DNA of 14,311 nt from Flavobacteriaceae bacterium (GTDB taxonomy: Bacteria > Bacteroidota > Bacteroidia > Flavobacteriales > Flavobacteriaceae). The notes beneath the pieces are model-generated. The model ran no database searches, was not told the origin of the DNA, and saw only the letters and a program-made list of their open reading frames with translations. The translations under genes were made by a program, and so were the position numbers. The stretch covers positions 1 to 14,311 of the forward strand of contig JAUWLK010000042.1 in assembly GCA_030613745.1 (NCBI GenBank), read 5' to 3'. This document shows positions 8,242 through 14,311 of the stretch, piece by piece; position 1 is the first letter of the stretch, and every line of letters begins with the position of its first letter.

Positions 8242-8278
8242 CACAAAACATTGTGAATTTTATTCTTTAATTTAAAGC

Positions 8279-8295
8279 AAACTACATCGTAGTTT
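8279..8295. promoter_or_regulatory. Second palindrome AAACTAC-ATC-GTAGTTT in the efflux leader
   Basis: Seven-base perfect arms AAACTAC and GTAGTTT with a 3-base ATC spacer. The centre is about 58 bases upstream of the predicted efflux start and 132 bases before the divergent oxidoreductase ATG. The TAC...GTA core recalls BlaI/MecI/CopY-type operators (TACAnnTGTA), but those have an even centre while this one is odd. The target gene and binding protein are unknown. Confidence 0.45.
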
Positions 8296-8418
8296 TCATG
8301 CTATTCATATTTTTTATTGTTTTACATTGCTTTATCAATCAATTGAGAGTATAAAATTTATTAATTTAAAATTTCCTATTTTTATAAATATATTCTTAAT
8401 TTCTAAAATCAATATTCG

Positions 8419-9726
8419 ATGAGCAACAACGAATCAAACAAATTTTCCAGAAGATCATTTGTACAAACCTCATTATTAGGAGCGGCGGGATTAACTATAT
8501 TACCCGGCTTCACATCCTTTAAGCCCAATGAAAGTATAAATCTCGGTTTTATTGGACTCGGCCGGCAGGCGATGTTTCTTTTAAATGGTTTTATAAATAT
8601 TGGCGGGGTCAAAGTACTTGCAGCGGCCGATGTTTATGAGATCAAAAATAAAAGATTTAAACAAAGAGTTACAAAACATTATAAAAAGAAAGGAATAAAT
8701 ATTGATATAAAAACCTATGAAAAGTACCAGGATCTATTGGCAAGAACTGATATTGATGCTGTTGTAATAGCAGTACCTGATCATTGGCACGCCTTAATCG
8801 CTATAGAGGCTCTAAAAGCGGGTAAGGATGTTTATATAGAAAAACCTTTAACATTTACAATTTTGGAAGGAAAAGTGCTTAGACAAACGGTTAGAAAGCA
8901 CAATAGAATTCTGGGAGTGGGCAGTCAGCAAAGATCTGACCCTAACTTTCAACATGCTGTAAAACTTGTTCAGGATGGAAAATTAGGAGCAATTAAAAAA
9001 GTAAAAGTACATATAGGCGGTCCTCCAAAACCTTATGACCTTCCTAGAGAGATCTTACCAGCAGATCTTAACTGGGATCTCTGGTTGGGTCCAAATCCAT
9101 ATGTTCATTATAACAAGGAATTAAATCCTCCAATATCTCTGAATCCTGATGTTGATGAAAAATTCTGGGGTGGATGGAGATGGTATAAAGAAATGGGAGG
9201 TGGCTTTACTACCGATTGGGGTGCGCATATGTTTGATATTGCTCAATGGGGTCTTGGAATGGACAAAAATGGTCCGATAGAGATTATTCCACCAGGTTAT
9301 AAAGGACATGATTTCTTAACTTTTAAGTATAAAAATGGCGTTATTATGACAGAAGAGCCTTTTGATAAGGGCACAAAAGGTGTTAGATTCGAAGGTAAAG
9401 ATGGTTGGATCGAAGTTTCAAGGGGGCATTTTAAAGCTTCTCAAAAATCATTTGAACCAAACTTCAATAAAGATTCCGGACCTTATGAAACTAAGATCCC
9501 GCATCTGATCAATTTTATAGATGCCATAAAAAACAGGAAAGATCCTGTTGTGCCGGTTGAAATTGGTCATCGATCTTGTACGGTTTGTACATTAGGTAAT
9601 ATAGCTTATGACCTGGGAAGACCAATAAAATGGAATCCAGATACGGAAGAATTTATTGATGATAAACAAGCTGAGCTTTATATGCACAGAGAATATAGAA
9701 AAGGATATAAATTACCTGATCTATAA
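8419..9726 (+). CDS. Tat-exported Gfo/Idh/MocA-family NAD(P)-dependent oxidoreductase
   Basis: A 435-residue predicted periplasmic dehydrogenase. The N-terminus has a twin-arginine signal FSRRSF (Arg11-Arg12) followed by a hydrophobic segment rich in Leu/Gly/Ala, so it is exported folded, presumably with bound nucleotide. The Rossmann motif LGFIGLGRQ (residues 42-50) and the family EKP motif in YIEKPLT (Glu141-Lys142-Pro143) follow. The C-terminal alpha/beta domain contains TTDWGAHMFDIAQWGLG (residues 264-280), typical of the Bacteroidota/Planctomycetes Gfo/Idh/MocA subgroup, with His270 as a likely substrate or catalytic residue. Substrates are usually sugars or glycosides. The glycosidase-type GH109 His motif is not seen. 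The gene stands alone: divergent from the efflux operon and convergent with the protease gene, ended by its own terminator. By eye its G+C (about 40% in several lines) is higher than in the region after 11468, with more GGC, GCG and CCC codons. Confidence 0.88.
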   Translation: MSNNESNKFSRRSFVQTSLLGAAGLTILPGFTSFKPNESINLGFIGLGRQAMFLLNGFINIGGVKVLAAADVYEIKNKRFKQRVTKHYKKKGINIDIKTYEKYQDLLARTDIDAVVIAVPDHWHALIAIEALKAGKDVYIEKPLTFTILEGKVLRQTVRKHNRILGVGSQQRSDPNFQHAVKLVQDGKLGAIKKVKVHIGGPPKPYDLPREILPADLNWDLWLGPNPYVHYNKELNPPISLNPDVDEKFWGGWRWYKEMGGGFTTDWGAHMFDIAQWGLGMDKNGPIEIIPPGYKGHDFLTFKYKNGVIMTEEPFDKGTKGVRFEGKDGWIEVSRGHFKASQKSFEPNFNKDSGPYETKIPHLINFIDAIKNRKDPVVPVEIGHRSCTVCTLGNIAYDLGRPIKWNPDTEEFIDDKQAELYMHREYRKGYKLPDL

Positions 9727-9749
9727 TATTTTACACCTAATGCAACAAT

Positions 9750-9779
9750 AAAACCATTCGAAATTGAATGGTTTTTTTT
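9750..9779 (+). terminator. Intrinsic terminator of the Gfo/Idh/MocA gene
   Basis: Ten-base arms AAAACCATTC and GAATGGTTTT enclose a 6-base GAAATT loop, followed by further T residues to 9779. It starts 23 bases after the oxidoreductase stop codon. On the opposite strand the T-tract is only four bases, so it would be a weaker terminator for the convergent protease gene, which has no better candidate. Confidence 0.85.
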
Positions 9780-9796
9780 GTGAAAAATTATTTATC

Positions 9797-11242
9797 CTAA
9801 TACTCTCTTAAGCGAACATATCCCACTTTTCCATCCTGAGTTAAAACATGCAACTCAACATAAGATTTGTTCTGATATTTTTTTAATAGTCTTTCCAACT
9901 CTTCAACCGTTGATACTTTTTGATCTTCAACTGCAAGAATAATATCACCCGTTTTTATCCCATAGGTTTTTTGTAAATTTTTATTCTTCAGATTTGCAAT
10001 TTTAACACCATAATCTATATCAAATCTATTGGCATCTCTTTTTGAAATCGGCGCCAGATCTCCAATAAAATATTCAGAGAAATCTGAATTTCCATATTTT
10101 AATTTTCCAAATTGATTTTTCAATTTAACAGGAATTACTTTTTCAATATCATTTCTTAAAATAGTTACATTAACAATATCTCCAGGGCGTTTAGAACCCA
10201 AAAACCCTTGTAGGTCTGAAAATTTTGAAATTTTTACATTATCCATCATAGTAATAATATCATTAGTCTGCAAGCCTGCTTCTTTAGCAGCACCTTGATC
10301 AATTACTCTAATAATAATAACTCCTTCAGTACTTGAGACTCCAAAATCATCAGCTTTTTCACTATTTAATTCTTCATAATTTATACCCAAATAAGCTCTT
10401 TGCACATTACCAAACTCTAAAATATCTTCTGTTACTTTTCTTGCAATATTAGAAGGAACTGCAAAAGAATAACCAATATATGAGCCTGTTTGCGAAGTTA
10501 TTGCTGTAGTAATTCCTATTAATTCTCCTCGAACATTTACTAATGCTCCACCACTGTTTCCAGGATTTACTGCAGCATCCGTTTGAATAAATGATTCTAT
10601 TTTATTGTTACTATTCGATAAATTAATATCTCTGGCTTTGGCACTTACAATACCGGCAGTTACCGTTGAAGTTAAATTAAATGGATTACCTACAGCCAAA
10701 ACCCATTCTCCTACTTGCAAATTATCTGAATTTCCGAATGGTAAATACGGTAAATTATTTGCATCAATTTTTAACAATGCAATATCTGAACTTTCATCAA
10801 TTCCAATTATTTCGGCACGATAAGTAACTTTATTATTTAATGTTATTTCTAATTCTTTAGCCTCTTTAATCACATGATTATTCGTTATGATATATCCATC
10901 AGGAGAAATAATAACACCTGAGCCTGAACCAACAATTCTTTTTACGTTTTGACCAGATTGACCATAAAAAAATTCATACAACGGATTAGAATTCGCTGGT
11001 GTTATAGAAATATTTTTAACATGCACAACTGCATGTACAGTTTTGTCAGCAATTTCAGTAAAATCAGTTTTTTCAACTGCAGCTACTCTGGTTGAACTAT
11101 GATTTGTAGGAATAGCTATTGGTAATTCATTATTTTCAATTTTTATGTCGTTTTTAATATTATCAAAAAACAATAAATATGTCCCTAAAGTTAAAGCACC
11201 TCCTAGTGCTGAAACTAAAACTAAACTTAATATTTTTTTCAT
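9797..11242 (-). CDS. degP: DegP/HtrA-family periplasmic serine protease with two PDZ domains
   Basis: A 481-residue Do-type protease that degrades or refolds misfolded envelope proteins. An N-terminal hydrophobic segment (residues 4-26) serves as signal peptide or membrane anchor; no clear cleavage site follows. The trypsin-like domain has the full catalytic triad: His123 in TNNHVI, Asp153 in SSDIALLKI and Ser230 in GNSGGAL. Two PDZ domains follow, about residues 283-375 (with YLGI and GAAKEAGLQTNDII) and about 395-478 (YGIKTGDIILAVEDQKV). The length and the two PDZ domains match DegP/DegQ. It is monocistronic and divergent from dapF. Upstream is a TAnnTTTG element with an 11-base direct repeat at the activator position, which suggests envelope-stress control by a two-component system. 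The DegP versus DegQ assignment cannot be made from sequence alone. Confidence 0.93.
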   Translation of the reverse strand: MKKILSLVLVSALGGALTLGTYLLFFDNIKNDIKIENNELPIAIPTNHSSTRVAAVEKTDFTEIADKTVHAVVHVKNISITPANSNPLYEFFYGQSGQNVKRIVGSGSGVIISPDGYIITNNHVIKEAKELEITLNNKVTYRAEIIGIDESSDIALLKIDANNLPYLPFGNSDNLQVGEWVLAVGNPFNLTSTVTAGIVSAKARDINLSNSNNKIESFIQTDAAVNPGNSGGALVNVRGELIGITTAITSQTGSYIGYSFAVPSNIARKVTEDILEFGNVQRAYLGINYEELNSEKADDFGVSSTEGVIIIRVIDQGAAKEAGLQTNDIITMMDNVKISKFSDLQGFLGSKRPGDIVNVTILRNDIEKVIPVKLKNQFGKLKYGNSDFSEYFIGDLAPISKRDANRFDIDYGVKIANLKNKNLQKTYGIKTGDIILAVEDQKVSTVEELERLLKKYQNKSYVELHVLTQDGKVGYVRLREY

Positions 11243-11273
11243 GATTTTATTTAAATTTTAAAATATAAACACT

Positions 11274-11281
11274 CAAAATTA
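11274..11281 (-). promoter_or_regulatory. Bacteroidota -7 promoter element of the degP-type gene
   Basis: The minus strand reads TAATTTTG, an exact match to TAnnTTTG. The predicted start is near 11269, about 27 bases before the ATG at 11242. No TTG-type box lies at the expected -33 spacing; that place is taken by the direct repeats at 11306-11324. Confidence 0.55.
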
Positions 11282-11305
11282 AAAGATTATTCTCAATAAA
11301 ATAAG

Positions 11306-11324
11306 ACTTTAACGATACTTTAAC
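11306..11324. repeat. 11-base-period direct repeat, candidate response-regulator site upstream of the protease gene
   Basis: The octamer ACTTTAAC occurs twice, at 11306-11313 and 11317-11324, separated by GAT. On the minus strand it is GTTAAAGT-ATC-GTTAAAGT. The 11-base period is one helical turn, as in PhoB- and OmpR-type boxes. Relative to the predicted protease start it covers about -37 to -55, the usual activator position. Confidence 0.5.
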
Positions 11325-11421
11325 AAGCAAAGTTTTTTTAATAATTCATACATTAGCAACATGAAACGAGCGTGAAGAAGTTTTCTCACCAAAAAAAAAT
11401 GATTATAATGAACCTGCTTAC

Positions 11422-11434
11422 GACAGACAGACAG
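11422..11434 (+). repeat. Short GACA tandem repeat between degP and dapF
   Basis: Three GACA units plus a final G, in a patch (about 11410-11440) less AT-rich than the flanking intergenic DNA. It is in no open reading frame of its own. It lies 33 bases upstream of dapF. It may be a remnant of a dispersed repeat, or chance. Confidence 0.3.
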
Positions 11435-11467
11435 CATGTTACTATTAAAAAACAATAAATAAAACAC

Positions 11468-12247
11468 ATGAAATTGATTTTTTACAAATACCAAGGAACC
11501 GGAAATGATTTTATAATCATTGATAATAGGGAAAATAAATTTCCTAAAGAAAAAAATGATGTGATCAATAACTTGTGTAATAGAAAGTTTGGCATTGGAG
11601 CTGATGGATTAATACTTTTAGAAAATTCAACCAAAAGTGATTTTAAAATGATCTATTTTAATGCTAATGGAAATTTAGGCTCAATGTGTGGGAATGGAGG
11701 AAGATGCATAGTAGCATTTGCCCATCTTTTAGGAATTATCAAGAATAAAACAACTTTTGAAGCCAATCATAAACTATACAACGCTAGTATTAAAGAAAAT
11801 TTAATTAGCCTAGTTATGAATGATGTAAATCAAATAGAAATTCATAAAAATCATTTATTTTTAAATACCGGATCCCCGCATCACATTGTTTTTAAAAATG
11901 ATATCGATAATATAGATATAAAAAGTAAAGGCAGAAAAATAAGATATGGAAGTCCATATTTTGAAGAAGGTACCAATGTTAATTTTGTTGAACAGATTAA
12001 TTCAAATACTTTTAAAGTTAGAACCTATGAGCGTGGTGTTGAAAATGAAACTTTAAGTTGTGGTACAGGAGTTACGGCTGTTGCAATTGCCAGTCATCAA
12101 TTAAAAAAATCAAAAAATAACTTAATAAAATTGCAAACTTTAGGTGGTGATTTAGAAGTTAGTTTTGACACAGAAAATAATTATTATAAAAATATTGTCT
12201 TAAAAGGTGAGGCTACCCTTGTATTTAAAGGTGAAATAAATATTTAA
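11468..12247 (+). CDS. dapF: Diaminopimelate epimerase
   Basis: A 259-residue cytosolic enzyme that interconverts LL- and meso-diaminopimelate, the last step before lysine and the source of the peptidoglycan cross-linking residue. The two pseudo-symmetric halves carry the paired active-site cysteines Cys74 in MCGNGGRC and Cys198 in SCGTGVTA. The N-terminal substrate motif YQGTGNDFI and the loop FNANGN match the family. Length is normal (about 260-275). The start at 11468 gives the family N-terminus (KYQGTGNDF); no earlier in-frame start is plausible. It leads a tight + strand cluster followed by a GNAT gene 32 bases downstream, then mltG and a DUF2279 gene, so the cluster combines peptidoglycan precursor synthesis with its processing. 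No TAnnTTTG promoter was found in the upstream intergenic region. Confidence 0.96.
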   Translation: MKLIFYKYQGTGNDFIIIDNRENKFPKEKNDVINNLCNRKFGIGADGLILLENSTKSDFKMIYFNANGNLGSMCGNGGRCIVAFAHLLGIIKNKTTFEANHKLYNASIKENLISLVMNDVNQIEIHKNHLFLNTGSPHHIVFKNDIDNIDIKSKGRKIRYGSPYFEEGTNVNFVEQINSNTFKVRTYERGVENETLSCGTGVTAVAIASHQLKKSKNNLIKLQTLGGDLEVSFDTENNYYKNIVLKGEATLVFKGEINI

Positions 12248-12279
12248 AATTACAACCAAATTCATTTGTATACTAAAAC

Positions 12280-12807
12280 ATGCAAAAATTAAAAAATAAT
12301 ATAATAAGTTTAAGAGCATTAGAACCAGAAGATTTGGAATTTTTATTTTCTACCGAAAATGATAATACCTTTTGGGAAGTTAGTGGTACTCAAACACCGT
12401 TTTCTAAATATATTTTAAAGCAATATTTAGAGAATGCACAACAAGATATATTTGAAGCCAAACAATTACGTTTAGTCATAGTTGACGTATTAAAAAATGA
12501 AAATATTGGTTTGATAGATTTATTTGATTTCAATCCACAACACCAAAGAGCAGGTATTGGTATATTAATTTTAAAGAAATATCAAAACAAAGGATTTGCT
12601 TCTGAAGCATTAAAACTATTTATTAATTATGCTTTTACAGAATTAAACCTACATCAAATTTATGCAAATATACCCTCAAATAACACCAATAGTAAAGTGC
12701 TTTTTGAAAAATTTGATTTTAAAAAAATAGGCATTAAAAAAGATTGGATCAAAAGCAACGGTCAATTCAAAGATGTGCATCTTTACCAATTAATTAATAT
12801 CAATTAA
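12280..12807 (+). CDS. GNAT-family N-acetyltransferase (RimJ/RimL-like)
   Basis: A 175-residue acetyl-CoA-dependent acetyltransferase of the Acetyltransf_3/RimL type. The N-terminus ISLRALEPEDLEFLFSTEND is the typical strand and helix start. The acetyl-CoA binding motif is at residues 88-112 with AGIGILI then YQNKGFASEAL (the Q-x-x-G-F/x-A/G pattern), followed by NTNSKVLFEKFDF with the conserved Asn and the FEK-x-GF-like turn. Its substrate is not evident; members act on ribosomal protein N-termini, polyamines or small molecules. It sits 32 bases after dapF and ends 3 bases before mltG, so it is co-transcribed with cell-wall genes, but this context does not by itself identify the substrate. 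Confidence 0.9.
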   Translation: MQKLKNNIISLRALEPEDLEFLFSTENDNTFWEVSGTQTPFSKYILKQYLENAQQDIFEAKQLRLVIVDVLKNENIGLIDLFDFNPQHQRAGIGILILKKYQNKGFASEALKLFINYAFTELNLHQIYANIPSNNTNSKVLFEKFDFKKIGIKKDWIKSNGQFKDVHLYQLININ

Positions 12808-12810
12808 AAA

Positions 12811-13839
12811 ATGAAAAAAATAATTACAATAATATTAATTTCACTTCTTGTCATAGGTGGTGTATTTGCGTATCAATTTTACAATAAAATCTACAATGAC
12901 AATGTTAATCAAACTACATTTATTTATATTCCGACAAATGCAGGTTTTGAAGATATTTTAGATTTAATTGATCCATATTTAAAAAATAAAAAAAGTTTTA
13001 TATGGGTCGCTGAGAAGAAAAATTATCCTAATAAAATTCGTGCAGGTAAATTCAAAATTTCCAAAGGCATGAACAATGAAGCTTTGGTAGACCACTTAAG
13101 AGGTGGTAAAGCTGAAACTATCAATTTAACATTTAACAATCAAGATTCTTTTGAAAAGCTTGCTGGAAGAGTTGCTAAGCAAATTGAAGCGGATTCAATT
13201 TCTCTTTTAAGGGCTATAAAAGATGAAGATTATCTTAAAAAAAATAATTTCAGTTCTTATACAGCTTTAGCAATGTACATACCAAATTCTTATGAATTTT
13301 ATTGGAATACTTCTGCTGAAAAATTTAGAAAAAAAATGCTTGAAGAGTATAAAAAGTTTTGGAATAAATCAAGATCTGATAAAGCTAAACAACAAAATTT
13401 AACTCCACTTCAAGTAATAACTCTTGCCTCAATTGTACAAAAAGAAACGACAACAGTTAGTGAAAGGCCTAAAGTTGCAGGACTTTATTTAAATCGGTTA
13501 AAAGATTTTTGGCCTTTACAAGCTGATCCAACAATTATTTATGCAATTAAACAAAAAAATGGCCAAGACACTGAAATTAAAAGAGTATTGAATAAAGACT
13601 TAACAATCGACTCTCCATACAATACTTATACAAATTTTGGTCTCCCTCCCGGACCGATAAGCATGCCTGATATATCATCCATTGAAGCAGTTTTAAATCC
13701 TAAGAAACACAGTTATTATTATATGTGTGCAAGTGTTACTAACTTAGGTCAACACGAATTTGCAAAAACATTAAGTCAGCATAATATCAATGCTAAAAAA
13801 TATCAAAACTGGATTAATAAACTAGAAGTATTTCGTTAA
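12811..13839 (+). CDS. mltG: Endolytic peptidoglycan transglycosylase MltG (YceG-like)
   Basis: A 342-residue inner-membrane enzyme that cuts nascent glycan strands and so sets their length. An N-terminal transmembrane segment (about residues 4-20) anchors it with the body in the periplasm. A LysM-like region (about 36-100) is followed by the YceG catalytic domain. The catalytic glutamate is Glu212 in ASIVQKET, equivalent to E. coli Glu218 in ASIIEKET; the preceding Glu is Gln here, which is not the catalytic position. Other family motifs are LQADPTIIYA, YNTYTNFGLPPGPIS and a C-terminal HEFAKTLSQHN. Length matches E. coli MltG (340). The gene overlaps nothing: 3 bases after the GNAT stop and 1 base before the DUF2279 start. 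Confidence 0.96.
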   Translation: MKKIITIILISLLVIGGVFAYQFYNKIYNDNVNQTTFIYIPTNAGFEDILDLIDPYLKNKKSFIWVAEKKNYPNKIRAGKFKISKGMNNEALVDHLRGGKAETINLTFNNQDSFEKLAGRVAKQIEADSISLLRAIKDEDYLKKNNFSSYTALAMYIPNSYEFYWNTSAEKFRKKMLEEYKKFWNKSRSDKAKQQNLTPLQVITLASIVQKETTTVSERPKVAGLYLNRLKDFWPLQADPTIIYAIKQKNGQDTEIKRVLNKDLTIDSPYNTYTNFGLPPGPISMPDISSIEAVLNPKKHSYYYMCASVTNLGQHEFAKTLSQHNINAKKYQNWINKLEVFR

Positions 13840-13840
13840 T

Positions 13841-14311
13841 ATGTACCGTTTTGAAAATCAAAAAAAATTAGTATCCTATAGAGAAATATACTTTTTATGT
13901 TCACTTTTTTTGATCTTTTCATTTACTACATCTGCTCAAACAAAAACTCCATTTTTTCAAAAATCAGATACCTTAAATAAAAGTAGACGTAACGCTGTTT
14001 ATGTAACCGAAGCTTCAGTTGCAACAATTACACTAATTGGATTAAATCAACTTTGGTATACAGATTATCCACGTTCAAGTTTTCATTTTTTAAATGATAA
14101 TACTTCCTGGATGCAAATGGATAAATTTGGACATGCATTCAGCTCATACTTTATTGGAAAAATGGGAATGGATGCTTTAAGTTGGGCAGGAGAATCTAAA
14201 AAAAAACAATTGATATATGGAGCAACTTTAGGTTTTGTTTTTTTAACAACAATTGAAGTATTTGATGGGTTTTCAGAAGAATGGGGGTTTTCAACTGGTG
14301 ATGTTTTTGCA
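13841..14311 (+). CDS. DUF2279-family (YfiM-like) exported protein, 3' end outside window
   Basis: An open frame of 157 codons from ATG 13841 to the window edge, starting one base after the mltG stop. It has a signal peptide: a charged start (YRFENQKK), a hydrophobic core FLCSLFLIFSF, and a probable cleavage after TTSA (residue 32) before QTKTP. The mature part has two membrane-like segments, around YVTEASVATITLIGLNQLW and around YGATLGFVFLTTIEVFDG, separated by WMQMDKFGHAFSSYFIGKM. The DKFGHAF motif with its histidine is the mark of DUF2279. The biochemical function is unknown; linkage to mltG and dapF suggests a role in the envelope. Only the C-terminal part is missing, so family placement is fairly sure and length is not. 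Confidence 0.82.
   Translation, partial: MYRFENQKKLVSYREIYFLCSLFLIFSFTTSAQTKTPFFQKSDTLNKSRRNAVYVTEASVATITLIGLNQLWYTDYPRSSFHFLNDNTSWMQMDKFGHAFSSYFIGKMGMDALSWAGESKKKQLIYGATLGFVFLTTIEVFDGFSEEWGFSTGDVFA

Noticed and set aside
8419..9726. GH109 alpha-N-acetylgalactosaminidase identity for the Tat-exported oxidoreductase
   Set aside because: The Tat signal and NAD fold are shared, but the GH109 catalytic His motif is not seen; DWGAH-type residues point to another Gfo/Idh/MocA subgroup.
11404..11409. TATAAT as a promoter for dapF
   Set aside because: This is the E. coli-type -10 box; Bacteroidota primary sigma factor uses TAnnTTTG, and such AT-rich hexamers arise by chance in this DNA.
11309..11494. 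61-codon open frame on the - strand between degP and dapF
   Set aside because: It overlaps the direct repeats and the dapF start, has low-complexity composition and no recognisable domain.
13436..13447. Loss of the MltG catalytic residue, since ASIIEKET reads ASIVQKET
   Set aside because: Counting in E. coli MltG places Glu218 at the second Glu of the motif; that residue is kept here as Glu212.

Overview
The window is chromosomal DNA that looks like a marine-type member of the Flavobacteriia (Bacteroidota). The DNA is AT-rich, start codons lack clear Shine-Dalgarno sequences, and two divergent intergenic regions carry matches to the Bacteroidota -7 promoter element TAnnTTTG. The proteins are of flavobacterial type, including lipoprotein efflux components and a DUF2279 protein. 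This assignment is inference from sequence style, not from a marker gene. No mobile element, tRNA, rRNA or CRISPR array was seen.

Region 1 (1-2280, + strand) is the end of a sulfur operon. It holds the C-terminal part of a sulfide:quinone oxidoreductase-type flavoprotein, a DUF1641 protein, a TusE/DsrC-type sulfur carrier with one C-terminal cysteine, and a DsrE2-type protein. The likely joint job is to oxidise sulfide at the membrane and pass the resulting sulfane sulfur along protein cysteines. A symmetric hairpin terminator ends the operon and also serves the convergent efflux operon.

Region 2 (2296-8203, - strand) is a complete tripartite RND drug-efflux operon in the order adaptor lipoprotein, inner-membrane RND pump, outer-membrane TolC/OprM-like lipoprotein. 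The genes are separated by 2 bases each. No regulator gene is adjacent. The leader region (8204-8418) has a perfect 17-base palindrome next to a -7-like element and a second palindrome further upstream, both good operator candidates.

Region 3 (8419-9780, + strand) is a lone Tat-exported Gfo/Idh/MocA-family oxidoreductase with its own terminator. By eye it is richer in G+C than its neighbours and has no obvious sugar-metabolism partner.

Region 4 (9797-11242, - strand) is a DegP/HtrA-type periplasmic serine protease with two PDZ domains. Its promoter region has a -7 element and, where the -33 box should be, an 11-base-period direct repeat typical of OmpR/PhoB-type response regulator sites.

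Region 5 (11468-14311, + strand) is a tight cluster of cell-envelope genes: dapF (meso-diaminopimelate synthesis for peptidoglycan), a GNAT acetyltransferase, mltG (peptidoglycan endolytic transglycosylase), and a DUF2279 protein that runs off the window end. The whole window is mostly known families. The parts most worth following up are the sulfur operon with its DUF1641 protein and the regulatory architecture in the two divergent intergenic regions.
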